From: Dictyobacter vulcani
GTDB taxonomy: Bacteria; Chloroflexota; Ktedonobacteria; Ktedonobacterales; Ktedonobacteraceae
Length of the DNA: 64,000 nt
Direction: 5' to 3'
Assembly: GCF_008974265.1 (NCBI RefSeq)
Contig: NZ_BKZW01000001.1
Span: 310,001-374,000 of the forward strand
Positions 8,948-17,205 of this stretch are shown here, piece after piece (within the stretch, counting starts at the first letter, position 1; the number at the start of each line of letters is the position of its first letter). A program made the position numbers and the translations under genes. Below the pieces are notes generated by a model. The model saw only the letters and a list, made by a program, of their open reading frames with translations. It did not search any database and was not told the origin of the DNA.

Positions 8948-9622
8948 TCAATGATCAAAATATGCCAGCGTATCCCCATGCCAGACACGGAAAGCCTGCG
9001 GGATACGCTGGATGTGCCCTGGATCCAGATCTATAGGAAGGTTGTGCTCAGAAAACCACTTTACCTCCAGAACTTCATGCGCATGCGAAGGTGGATTGAT
9101 CACGTCGAAACCTGCCAGTGGACGGCATAAAAATGAAAATTGATAGAGTTGTTGAAGTGAGGGCGTGCCACAAAAACGCGAATCGTATACTCCTACCAAT
9201 GTAATTGGCTCGCAGGAAACGCCTGTTTCCTCCAGGACCTCTCGTACCGCTCCCTGGGCTGGCGTCTCCCCAACGTCTAATGCGCCACCAGGCATCGCCC
9301 ACAAAGCATTATCAGCTCGCCGGATCAATAAGATTCTGCCAGTTGTGTCAATGACTGCTGCATCACTGCACGGATAAGGTGCAGGATGGGCAAAGAGCGT
9401 GGTCCGTAATGGCTCGATCTCCGAGATAGCCTGCCCTGAAGCAAAAGCAAACATCTCTATAGCTGTATCCTGCAATCGCTGGTAGCGCTCGCGATCATAA
9501 GGATTTTCTGCAAAGTGTAATCCCAGGGCAGAACAATCCCGCAACACATCTGCCCATAAACCAATTCTTTGCGCTACTGATTCCTGCATAGATTTTTGCA
9601 CCTGTTCATGATTGGATTCCAT
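8948..9622 (-). CDS. NUDIX hydrolase with N-terminal helical domain
   Basis: A 224-residue protein. Residues about 18-75 form a helical domain like the NUDIX_5 N-terminal domain of ADP-ribose pyrophosphatase-like hydrolases. The Nudix box is complete ([23 protein letters not shown], read as GX5EX7REUXEEXGU), so the enzyme should bind Mg2+ and hydrolyse a nucleoside diphosphate linked to another moiety. The substrate is not determined. Transcribed alone and leftward; the upstream 9623-9755 stretch is AT-rich and shared with the promoter of the opposite gene. Confidence 0.88.
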   Translation of the reverse strand: MESNHEQVQKSMQESVAQRIGLWADVLRDCSALGLHFAENPYDRERYQRLQDTAIEMFAFASGQAISEIEPLRTTLFAHPAPYPCSDAAVIDTTGRILLIRRADNALWAMPGGALDVGETPAQGAVREVLEETGVSCEPITLVGVYDSRFCGTPSLQQLYQFSFLCRPLAGFDVINPPSHAHEVLEVKWFSEHNLPIDLDPGHIQRIPQAFRVWHGDTLAYFDH

Positions 9623-9755
9623 AAAATGTACTTTCTTTTTATAAAGAAAAAATCCACAAAACCTCTTTTGCTTTTTTTACCTCATACATTCTAAAACAAA
9701 AAAGTAAAAATATCTAGCAATAAATTTTGTCCAACAAAAACAGTCATATTTTTGC

Positions 9756-9784
9756 TTGACAATCTAATGATATTAGATTAAATA
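9756..9784 (+). promoter_or_regulatory. Sigma-70-type promoter overlapping a palindromic operator
   Basis: TTGACA (9756-9761) and TAAATA (9779-9784) are separated by exactly 17 bp. The spacer is a palindrome, AATCTAAT-GAT-ATTAGATT (9761-9779), placed to block RNA polymerase. It should control the yrdB-like gene at 9845. The cognate repressor is not known from this window. Confidence 0.6.
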
Positions 9785-9844
9785 CACAAATAACAGTTCA
9801 GAAATCTCTACTGTATTATCAAGAGGATTGGAAGGATTCAACTT

Positions 9845-10186
9845 ATGCTCACGGTACTCAAATATACAAATCTCGCCGTCGCACTTTTGTTAGAACTATG
9901 TATGATCGCTGCCCTGGGATATTGGGGCTTTACAACAGGAAATGGTATCATCCTCAAAGTTATGCTGGGCCTTGGCGCTCCAGTCCTGGCAATTATACTC
10001 TGGGGCATGTTCGGAGCACCAAGATCAAAGTGGCGACTGCAGGGACTGGCATATGGTGCCTTTAAATTCATCATCTTTGGTGTAGCTATTGCTGCCCTCT
10101 TCGCAGCTCAACAAGAACAGTTGGCAATTGCATTCATCATCGTACTGGTAATCAACAATATCCTGCTTTATATCTGGCACCAGTAA
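9845..10186 (+). CDS. YrdB-family (DUF2568) small membrane protein
   Basis: A 113-residue protein with four predicted membrane segments: about residues 7-27, 32-58, 69-87 and 92-110. Features typical of YrdB/DUF2568 are the N-terminal LKYTNLAVALLLELCMIAALGYWGF and the loop MFGAPRSKWRLQG. Function unknown for the family. A purine-rich ribosome site (GAAGGA) lies upstream, and the promoter contains a palindromic operator, so expression is regulated. Confidence 0.78.
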   Translation: MLTVLKYTNLAVALLLELCMIAALGYWGFTTGNGIILKVMLGLGAPVLAIILWGMFGAPRSKWRLQGLAYGAFKFIIFGVAIAALFAAQQEQLAIAFIIVLVINNILLYIWHQ

Positions 10187-10291
10187 AAAGCAAACATTCA
10201 AAACAAACAGCAATTAAGCAAGAAAAATACACAATGATCTATCCACAACTCCATTTTATGCAACCTTATACCCAAAAGTGCGTATCTCTTA

Positions 10292-10345
10292 TTGACAACA
10301 ATACGATATATCGTATATACTATGAATACGATAACGATATATCGC
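10292..10345 (+). promoter_or_regulatory. padR promoter with two CGATATATCG operators
   Basis: TTGACA (10292-10297) and TATACT (10316-10321) are 18 bp apart. The spacer holds a perfect 16-bp palindrome, ATACGATATATCGTAT (10301-10316). The core CGATATATCG recurs at 10335-10344, 31 bp on (about three helical turns), just past the start site. Two in-phase sites in a repressor's own promoter point to autoregulation by PadR. Confidence 0.7.
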
Positions 10346-10378
10346 AAACTAGTGGACTCGGAAAGGAGACCCGCAGCT

Positions 10379-11137
10379 ATGTTTAGCCGTTTTAACAGAC
10401 GCTTTGCTTTTGGCTATGAGGGTGGCCCCCAGGATTGGGAAGGTTGGACCCCACCATGGTTAAACCGTGATGAACATCATCACCATCACCATCATCGTGG
10501 ACCAGGCCACTTCGCGATGCGCATGAGACGCGGACCGTTTGGTCCTGGTGGCCCATTTGGCCCTGGCGGTCCCTTCGGTCCAGAAGGTGGTCCTTTTAAG
10601 GAAGGTCGCCGCTTCTTTGGGCGCGGAGATGTAAAATACGCTCTGCTTGAACTGCTCCGTGAGCGGCCCATGCATGGCTACGAAATGATGAAAGCACTAG
10701 AGGAGCGCTCAGGTGGCTTCTATGCACCGAGTGCTGGCACCATCTATCCTACCCTTCAGTTACTGGAAGATCGTGGACTGGTCACGGTCCTGGAAGATCA
10801 AGGCAAAAAGGTTTATAGCATCACAGAAGAGGGTAAAACCTTCCTCAATGAGCGTCAGAAAGAGGAAGAGAATTTCATGCCCCCCTGGGCCCGTGGCAAT
10901 GGCCCTGGCCGTTTCTGGAATGAGCCAGAGATTCAGGCTATTCGGAGCGAGGCAATGGAGGTTGCACGCCTCTTCGCAATTGCCGGACGCTCATCATTCC
11001 GTGATACCGAGAAACTCACGCGTCTACGTGCTATTCTGGAGCACACACGCAAAGAGTTAAATGATTTCATTTACAGCACAAATGAGAAACCAGGCGAGCC
11101 AGAAAATGCCAACCCGGTCGGCGACCAGCAGATCTAG
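10379..11137 (+). CDS. PadR-family transcriptional regulator with His- and Gly/Pro-rich N-terminus
   Basis: The start at ATG 10379 was chosen for its AAAGGAG site; an upstream in-frame start would lie inside the promoter. The first 80 residues are unusual: a seven-histidine run and three GPFGPGG-type repeats. The PadR winged helix follows (VKYALLELLRERPMHGYEMMKALEERS, SAGTIYPTLQLLEDRGLV, KKVYSITEEGK), then a C-terminal dimerisation helix (REIRS-type AIRSEAMEVARLFAIAG ... LTRLRAILEHTRKELNDFI). PadR proteins repress efflux or detoxification genes and are released by small ligands. The histidine run could sense a metal, but this is inference. The twin operators in its promoter suggest autorepression. 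Confidence 0.88.
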   Translation: MFSRFNRRFAFGYEGGPQDWEGWTPPWLNRDEHHHHHHHRGPGHFAMRMRRGPFGPGGPFGPGGPFGPEGGPFKEGRRFFGRGDVKYALLELLRERPMHGYEMMKALEERSGGFYAPSAGTIYPTLQLLEDRGLVTVLEDQGKKVYSITEEGKTFLNERQKEEENFMPPWARGNGPGRFWNEPEIQAIRSEAMEVARLFAIAGRSSFRDTEKLTRLRAILEHTRKELNDFIYSTNEKPGEPENANPVGDQQI

Positions 11138-11157
11138 CCATAGGTAATCCAGTACGC

Positions 11158-11197
11158 AGAGAGGCGCGTCAATTTTGACACTCCTCTCTTTTTTTAT
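11158..11197 (+). terminator. Rho-independent terminator of padR
   Basis: AGAGAGG (11158-11164) pairs with CCTCTCT (11183-11189), with an inner GTCAA/TTGAC stem, followed by a T run to about 11197. Confidence 0.8.
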
Positions 11198-11256
11198 GCG
11201 CAGCAAAAGGTCAATTTATAGGCATTTATCCATCCAAAAAACATAGCCATGGGATG

Positions 11257-11571
11257 TCAAAAACGAAAAAAGAGGATCAGAAGAATTGTAATAATATGGA
11301 GCGCCTGATCCAACCAGATAGGATCGATAATTTTATACCGAGCTTTCAAGGGATCAACGACAAAATGAGTTCCAAAGAGCACTAACGTCGCCAGTACAGA
11401 TGTATGAGCAAACAAGATAAAGGTGGCAGTATAAGTCGCACAGTGATAAAAATTGACCTCCCAACTTTTCCCTTTTTCCATACTCATCCAGGTGCTTTGG
11501 AAAGCAAAATCACCAATAAAATGGCACGCCAGCCAGACTAAAAGTGTGGTCACTGAAAAAGTAACAAACAT
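11257..11571 (-). CDS. DUF3307-family small membrane protein
   Basis: A 104-residue hydrophobic protein with about three to four membrane segments. The N-terminal pattern LVWLACHFIGDFAFQSTWMSMEKGKS and the HFVVDPLKARYKI segment near residue 70 (conserved His/Asp in membrane helices) match DUF3307 proteins, whose function is unknown. It is a single gene, convergent with padR, and its start at 11571 is the only reasonable one. Confidence 0.72.
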   Translation of the reverse strand: MFVTFSVTTLLVWLACHFIGDFAFQSTWMSMEKGKSWEVNFYHCATYTATFILFAHTSVLATLVLFGTHFVVDPLKARYKIIDPIWLDQALHIITILLILFFRF

Positions 11572-11708
11572 ATATTTTTCTCCCTGATAATCTCTTGTCC
11601 CTAGTATAGAAGTGATAAAGGCAAAATGCAGTGTACTAACTCGCTAGAAGAGTGTGGTATGCATCACACAAGGAGAGCTTTCGATAAAGCCACAATACAG
11701 AAAAACGA

Positions 11709-11764
11709 AAAGAGCGGCCGGATACATCTTCCAATCGAGGGGGAGACGTATCCGGCCGCTCTTT
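11709..11764. terminator. Strong bidirectional hairpin terminator
   Basis: A perfect 17-bp stem: AAAGAGCGGCCGGATAC (11709-11725) against GTATCCGGCCGCTCTTT (11748-11764). It lies 16 bp past the stop of the leftward O-antigen ligase gene, with A/T tails outside the stem on both strands. Confidence 0.8.
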
Positions 11765-11779
11765 CCAGTAGACCAGCGA

Positions 11780-13459
11780 TTAGCGCCAGGACATATTAAT
11801 CTGGCTACGGATGAGGAGGAGTGTTGCCATCAGGAGCCAGAAACAAAAAGCCAGGTCCTGAGCCAGAAAGGCGCTATCTACCATACCTTGAATGATCGCC
11901 GCCAGCATCGCTGCTGCTGCCCCGATAGCCAGCCAGCGCCATTGCTCACTATGATCCACGGTCTGTACAGCCAGGTAGCGTAAGATGCGGGCAAATAGCC
12001 AGTAGAAAAGCAGCAATAAAGCGACAAAAGCCAGCAACCCAAAAATACCAATACTGACCCAGACATGCAAGAAAATATTGTGCGGATGAGAAAGGCCTGG
12101 CTCATTGTACATATAGGTATTTTTACCATTCTCTGCCGCAACAATATAATAGTGTGAAGCAAGTGGACACGACTTCATCCATGAATATTCAGGCAGATCA
12201 GGTTTATACTTGCCGCTCAAGGCAGGTACAGAGGGTACAACACGAGGATCAGCATAATGGCAGAGCCAGTTATCCAGTCCAACACCAAACCATGGGTGGT
12301 CCACAATCATGGCTTCAGCACTCTGCCACAAATGAACACGTCTCTGCAAGGTACTTACATTATTCGTATCAGAGTGTCCATTAATCACTGTATCCATGAT
12401 GATCCGATTGACCCTGGGATAAAACAGACCATAACCAATGGCGACAATAATCAGTGCAATTGAACCACCTATCAGCAATACTTTACGCTTGCGAATCGCC
12501 AGGCTGATCACAAACAAGAGGACAACTGGAAACGCAGCCAGCGCGGATCCGCGCGAATCATTATGCAAGAGGGCATAGATAAAAGGGATGCATAATAACA
12601 AAACAGGCAGGCGTAGCTTCCAGGAGATACGTGAAAAAATGATCGCCAGGCCTATCGGTAATGTGTAGTCAAAGAGCAAACCCACACTCGGAGGACCACC
12701 ATACACCGTATCTGTTTTACCAAACATGGTATAGTCGAGGATAGCAATAAGAGCGATGACTAAACCAGAGGTAAACAGAGCAACTAACAAACGGGTAATA
12801 TCCTGACGCGACCGTAAACAAAAGAAGATCAGGCCTACATAAAGGAGAGGATCCAGTATCTCCTGCCGAAACGCTCGGAGCGCCTCTGTTGGTGCGCTAA
12901 CACCGAAGAGAGAGATGATACCCGCCAGCACAAAAAGCAGAATGGGCCAGAGAAATGGACCAAAGCGCTGCCGCAATTCGCTCAATGAGAGTTGATATGG
13001 CCATTTACGGCGCAAGGTAGCAAACTGAACCACAGCCATACCCAGACAGATCCATAACACAATCTCCGCGGGACTGAATTGGGCTGAGCGCACAACAGTT
13101 TTAGGAGCAAGGTAATAGGGCAAGGCCAGGGGAAGAAGGGCAATTGCAAATGGCAAGCGATACCAGGCTAAAGCAATAAAACAGCCAAGAAAGGGCAATG
13201 CAAATAAAGGATGAAGTTGCGCCAGATGCCCGATAGAAAATTTCACATTTTCATTGCCAATCAGGTAGTAAAGAGCCATGGATAAAACAAGGCCACCTTC
13301 GATCAGCCGATTATGCCAGAAAGATGTCCTGCGTTCCCCACCAGATTGATCCACCGGAGGATCGGCCGCATTCGAAGATGCCGATCCAGCCTGTTTCATG
13401 GCACCAGAAGCCTGGGAAGTTATATTTGTTCGCGACAAAGGTATAGGTGAATCGCTCAT
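11780..13459 (-). CDS. O-antigen ligase / Wzy_C-family polymerase-like membrane protein
   Basis: A 559-residue membrane protein with about 12-13 transmembrane segments and a large extracytoplasmic loop of the Wzy_C type (PF04932): ALLHNDSRGSALAAFPVV, then the conserved HPWFGVGLDNWLCHY and the later HPHNIFLHVWVSIGIFGL, where H-N-x-x-L is the typical ligase/polymerase motif. In an organism without obvious LPS genes the substrate is more likely an exopolysaccharide or other lipid-linked glycan than O-antigen. The first 50 residues are a soluble Ser/Ala-rich tail. Single gene with its own terminator. Confidence 0.82.
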   Translation of the reverse strand: MSDSPIPLSRTNITSQASGAMKQAGSASSNAADPPVDQSGGERRTSFWHNRLIEGGLVLSMALYYLIGNENVKFSIGHLAQLHPLFALPFLGCFIALAWYRLPFAIALLPLALPYYLAPKTVVRSAQFSPAEIVLWICLGMAVVQFATLRRKWPYQLSLSELRQRFGPFLWPILLFVLAGIISLFGVSAPTEALRAFRQEILDPLLYVGLIFFCLRSRQDITRLLVALFTSGLVIALIAILDYTMFGKTDTVYGGPPSVGLLFDYTLPIGLAIIFSRISWKLRLPVLLLCIPFIYALLHNDSRGSALAAFPVVLLFVISLAIRKRKVLLIGGSIALIIVAIGYGLFYPRVNRIIMDTVINGHSDTNNVSTLQRRVHLWQSAEAMIVDHPWFGVGLDNWLCHYADPRVVPSVPALSGKYKPDLPEYSWMKSCPLASHYYIVAAENGKNTYMYNEPGLSHPHNIFLHVWVSIGIFGLLAFVALLLLFYWLFARILRYLAVQTVDHSEQWRWLAIGAAAAMLAAIIQGMVDSAFLAQDLAFCFWLLMATLLLIRSQINMSWR

Positions 13460-13709
13460 TAGTATAGTATACCTATCCGCACCCCAGCGTGCATATTTTT
13501 TTTGAGTTCGTCAATGTATTATAAGCTACCAGGAAAGAAGTATAACAAAACCCGGGCGGCTAGTCCATTTATAAGAGGGCGGTAGGACGCTTGTATAGCC
13601 ATTAGTCGTAGATTATTGGGAGAGAAAAGCTATTCCGTGAAACATATTACTACACTCAGGAGTAAACAAAAGTATCCACATATCTACTTTTGAAGTGGGT
13701 GTATTTTTC
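13460..13709. other. Intergenic, no gene recognised
   Basis: 250 bp upstream of the O-antigen ligase gene and downstream of the DtxR-type gene, both leftward. It should hold the ligase promoter. No hairpin or frame worth naming was seen. Confidence 0.3.
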
Positions 13710-14420
13710 TTAAACCAATACGACCCAGAGCTTAGATGCTGCCTCAGCACTAATGCAAACCACCCGCTCACCCGCCAGTAATCGCACCTGCTCTGGTGCT
13801 TCCTCGGCTGGCATATCTTCGCTGGCCTGCGCCAACATGACCAACTGCGTTCCCGGCGTTAATCCCTTCTGATGCATATACATAATCAACGCTTCTTCAT
13901 CTTCTACCACCTCCGAAACACAAAGAATCTTTACGCTGGTTCCATTGGACACAGTAGAAAGCCGCAACGCATGATTATCCTTAAGGTACGTACGAGCGTT
14001 AGAGACAGAACCAGGGATCGGGTTCCCATGGGGACAGGTCATAGGATTATTCAAGCTAGCAATAACCCGCGATTCAACCGCACCTGAAATGAAGTGTTCC
14101 AACCGGCAAGCCTCTTCGTGAACTTCGTGCCATTGCATTCCCAACATATCTACCAGAAAACGTTCCGTCAGACGGTGCCGGCGCAAAACAGCCTCAGCCG
14201 CTTGATTCCCCGCCTCCGTTAAAGATACATGGCGTTTTGTATTCATCTCTACATAGCCATCACGCACCAGACGTTTGAGCATTTCTGTAACCGTAGGTGC
14301 TGAAACCTGAAAACGCTCGGCAAGGCGAGCCCCGATCACCACCTCTTCTTCCATACTCATGTTGTAAATCATTTCCAGGTATTCTTCAACGGTTGCACTT
14401 AAAATATCTTCTGTTTTCAT
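13710..14420 (-). CDS. DtxR/MntR-family metal-dependent transcriptional regulator
   Basis: A 236-residue three-domain regulator. The N-terminal winged helix (TVEEYLEMIYNMSMEEEVVIGARLAERFQVSAPTVTEMLKRLVRDG) is followed by the dimerisation and metal-binding domain. That domain contains the conserved RHRLTERFLVDMLGMQWHEVHEEACRLEHFIS segment (His and Glu metal ligands) and CPHGNPIPG. The C-terminus is an SH3-like FeoA domain (about 150-236). Such proteins bind Fe2+ or Mn2+ and repress metal uptake. No metal transporter is adjacent, so targets lie elsewhere. Confidence 0.9.
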   Translation of the reverse strand: MKTEDILSATVEEYLEMIYNMSMEEEVVIGARLAERFQVSAPTVTEMLKRLVRDGYVEMNTKRHVSLTEAGNQAAEAVLRRHRLTERFLVDMLGMQWHEVHEEACRLEHFISGAVESRVIASLNNPMTCPHGNPIPGSVSNARTYLKDNHALRLSTVSNGTSVKILCVSEVVEDEEALIMYMHQKGLTPGTQLVMLAQASEDMPAEEAPEQVRLLAGERVVCISAEAASKLWVVLV

Positions 14421-14759
14421 GGCACTATGTCCTGTTTTTCTACTATCTTCAAAAAGCTACCAGACATACAGCAAGGAGGCTTTGAATTGGAGGTCGGAAA
14501 AGGAACAACGGAGGTTTCCTCTTCCATCAATTGTAGGTGCATTTCCCTGCTCCCTACATCATTACTAGTGTAGCATTTTTTGTAGGTTCAGTCTATATGC
14601 ACAATGCAATCATTACGTCAGGACAGGCATTCGCTTCATATTTTACTTACTACTTTATTTTTCCGCTAACGCAAAAGGATAACAATCCTTCGTACACTTG
14701 CATTTGTATTTAACAATTGCAGAGCAGACTATAGTGAATGGGAAAGGAGAAGTAAAAGT
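14421..14759. other. Divergent intergenic region between the DtxR-type and LysM genes
   Basis: 339 bp with divergent promoters expected. A short inverted repeat TGTAGG...CCTACA occurs around 14530-14556. No known metal-regulator box and no additional gene were recognised. An AAAGGAG site lies just upstream of the LysM gene. Confidence 0.3.
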
Positions 14760-15578
14760 ATGGAGCAGGACCCAATGCCAAAAGCGTCTGGCTATCATAA
14801 CAAAAGTCTTTCTTTTATAGCCAGAAGTCTACGGCTCTCTTTCCATTCTATAACCCCCAGGCAAATAACGTTGCTTCTATGCAGTATCTTACTGCTCTGC
14901 AGCTCATATGTGACCGCTCAGTGGTACCCAGAAGCCTACGCTGAATCAATGCGAATCAATAGAAGAGCCAGTTGCTCCTGGCATCGTGTAGCCAGCGGTG
15001 ATACGCTCAATGGAATTGCATCCGCGTATCGTTCCAGTACAGCCACGCTGGCGCGTATCAATAATATCCGCAACGTCAATCTCATATTTACCGGTCAGAA
15101 TCTCTGTATTCTTTCTAAAGCTGGATGGAGATCCGCCGGGATCAAGTCCAATGGTCGAGTTACATGGTATGCTTATGGCGCGTTGGAATGGTCGAACAGG
15201 CACCAGGCACATTATTTGTTGTGCAACGCAGCCGCACGCTATGGCCTGCCGCAAAGTCTGATGCTTGCCATTGCCTGGCAAGAGAGTGGTTGGAACCAAC
15301 ATGTGATCGCCCAGGATGGTGGCATTGGGATGATGCAAATTATGCCTTATACAGCGCAGGGACTCAACCGTCAGGTTAATGGTCACTATGATCCCTATAA
15401 ACTACAGGATAACATCGAGTTGGGGGCTATTTACTTGCGTTCACTCTGGCATGGCTTTCATGGTAACAAAACCCAAATTATTAGCGCCTACAACGAAGGA
15501 GGTTGGAACGTCCAGCATCGCGGTATTTTCAACTGGCGCTACGTCAACAGTGTCCATGCGCTCATGCGACGCTATTAA
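14760..15578 (+). CDS. LysM-containing lytic transglycosylase (SLT domain)
   Basis: A 272-residue exported cell-wall hydrolase. A basic N-terminus and membrane segment (about 37-54) act as signal anchor. A LysM domain follows (about 75-120: HRVASGDTLNGIASAY ... LARINNIRNVNLIFTGQNLCI). The catalytic SLT-type domain is at about 147-262: YGLPQSLMLAIAWQESGW with the catalytic Glu, then GGIGMMQIMPYTA and a late AYNEGGW. It should bind peptidoglycan and cleave the MurNAc-GlcNAc bond. Single gene, ending just before the trp promoter. Confidence 0.88.
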   Translation: MEQDPMPKASGYHNKSLSFIARSLRLSFHSITPRQITLLLCSILLLCSSYVTAQWYPEAYAESMRINRRASCSWHRVASGDTLNGIASAYRSSTATLARINNIRNVNLIFTGQNLCILSKAGWRSAGIKSNGRVTWYAYGALEWSNRHQAHYLLCNAAARYGLPQSLMLAIAWQESGWNQHVIAQDGGIGMMQIMPYTAQGLNRQVNGHYDPYKLQDNIELGAIYLRSLWHGFHGNKTQIISAYNEGGWNVQHRGIFNWRYVNSVHALMRRY

Positions 15579-15604
15579 CTACCCCAAAAAAACTAAGCTC
15601 AAGC

Positions 15605-15633
15605 TTGACATGCGAGGATTTTCGCTCTATACT
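15605..15633 (+). promoter_or_regulatory. Consensus promoter of the T-box / trp operon
   Basis: TTGACA (15605-15610), a 17-bp spacer and TATACT (15628-15633). The transcript would begin at about 15640, giving a leader of about 450 nt before trpS. Confidence 0.8.
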
Positions 15634-15639
15634 AGTGTC

Positions 15640-16046
15640 ATATACAATCGAATAATGAAGCCACGAACAGGAAGAGTACATAGCTGTGTATGGGCACAGA
15701 GAATCGGGTATGGTGGAAACCGATACCAATCTAGCTATGGAATGGACCTGGTAGCTAAAGAGCGAACATTTCAGTCAGGCTTAGAAGCAAGATGAAATAA
15801 GTAGTACTCTTTCGGAATGTCCCCCGTTACTGAGGACAGGATATAAAACTCGATAACGCTGTCTCCTCCTTGAGAGTTTTTATAGAGAGTGTTACGACTA
15901 TTGTATCCGGCAAAGAGAGGTTTCCTATTCATTTCAGAGGTACACAATATACTAATACCTCGGGATAGTTAACCTGAAACGAGGTGGTACCACGAAAGCG
16001 CTAAATATCACGCTTCTCGTCCTTGTAGGGATGAGGGGCGTTTTTT
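15640..16046 (+). ncRNA. T-box riboswitch, tRNA-Trp specific
   Basis: The conserved T-box core GGTGGTACCACG is at 15983-15994, within the antiterminator region, and is followed by a terminator: a hairpin ending GAGGGGCG and a T6 run (16041-16046). The Stem I specifier is read as UGG (15743-15745) in the context GGAATGGACC, the Trp codon, matching the downstream trpS. Uncharged tRNA-Trp would pair with the specifier and the T-box bulge, stabilise the antiterminator and allow transcription of trpS and the trp genes. Confidence 0.9.
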
Positions 16047-16093
16047 ATTGGGCATTTTTAATAGATATTATGAACAATCGCGGAGGAAACACT

Positions 16094-17137
16094 ATGTCAG
16101 TCGATATGAATCAGAAGGTACAGCCAGCCATGGCTCAGGATAAGCCTGCAACCAAAAAACGTGTCTTCTCGGGTATCCAGCCAACGAACAATATTCATCT
16201 GGGCAATTACCTGGGTGCCATTCGTAACTGGGTTGAGACACAAGATCAATACGATAACATCTTTTGTATCGTCGATCTGCACGCCATTACCTTACCAATC
16301 GAGCCCAAAGAGTTGCATAGTAATATCCGCAAGTTGGCCGCCTTATACCTGGCCTGTGGTCTGGATCTCAGCAAATGCAGTTTGTTTGTCCAATCACATG
16401 TGCATCAGCACGCTGAGCTGAGCTGGATCTTAAACTGCTATACGCCAATGGGCTGGTTGAATCGCATGACGCAGTTCAAAACCAAGGCGGGTGAAGATAT
16501 GGAGTCAGTTGGAACTGGACTGTACTGCTATCCAGTGTTGATGGCCGGAGACATTTTACTCTATCAAACTGATATGGTCCCGGTTGGTGATGATCAGCGG
16601 CAACACGTTGAGCTCACACGTGACCTGGCACAGCGTTTTAACGGCCTCTATAACAAACCAGTCTTTACAATTCCTAAAGCCGATATTCGCACCGCCGGGG
16701 CACGCATCATGTCCCTGGCAGATCCAACCAAAAAAATGAGTAAAAGTGATCCAAATCCCAATGCGTATATCACCTTGCTGGACGATCCAAAGACGATTAA
16801 GAAAAAGATCGGACGCGCCACCACCGACTCTGAACGCCTGGTCACGTTTGATCCTGCTCGTCCCGGTATTACCAACCTGCTAACGATTTACCAGGCGCTT
16901 ACTGGCCAATCACAACAACATATTGAAGCAGAGTTTGCGGGTAAAGGTTATGGCGATTTTAAAGCGGCCCTGACAGACTGCCTGGTAGAAACACTGGCAC
17001 CTATTCAACAGCGCTACCATGAATTGATCAGCGACATGCCTGCTCTGGAAGGTGTGCTCAAACAAGGCGCAGATGAGGTACGTCCACTTGCAGAAAAGAC
17101 GATGATTAAAGTCAAAAAGGCCATTGGCCTGGGCTAA
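16094..17137 (+). CDS. trpS: Tryptophanyl-tRNA synthetase
   Basis: A class I synthetase of 347 residues (start ATG 16094, chosen for its GCGGAGGAAA site) that charges tRNA-Trp. The HIGH-type motif is PTNNIHLGNYLGAI near the N-terminus and the KMSKS motif is KKMSKSDPN. FSGIQPTN, the tryptophan-site region GLYCYPVLMAGDILLYQTD and the VPVGDDQRQHVELTRDLAQRFN block are typical. It is the first gene after a tRNA-Trp T-box, and trpE follows 68 nt downstream with no visible terminator between them. Confidence 0.96.
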   Translation: MSVDMNQKVQPAMAQDKPATKKRVFSGIQPTNNIHLGNYLGAIRNWVETQDQYDNIFCIVDLHAITLPIEPKELHSNIRKLAALYLACGLDLSKCSLFVQSHVHQHAELSWILNCYTPMGWLNRMTQFKTKAGEDMESVGTGLYCYPVLMAGDILLYQTDMVPVGDDQRQHVELTRDLAQRFNGLYNKPVFTIPKADIRTAGARIMSLADPTKKMSKSDPNPNAYITLLDDPKTIKKKIGRATTDSERLVTFDPARPGITNLLTIYQALTGQSQQHIEAEFAGKGYGDFKAALTDCLVETLAPIQQRYHELISDMPALEGVLKQGADEVRPLAEKTMIKVKKAIGLG

Positions 17138-17205
17138 ATCACACGTAGGCCAGATGTCAACTAAAAAGGTGCCCTGCCAGGGGCAGTTGCATAGCGGTAG
17201 ACGAA

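Noticed and set aside
10292-10378. Earlier start for PadR
   Set aside because: It would lie on the -35 element and operators; AAAGGAG supports ATG 10379.
10535-10600. Tandem GGTCC(T/C)GGTGG-type DNA repeat
   Set aside because: It encodes the GPFGPGG protein repeats of PadR and is better described as part of the gene.
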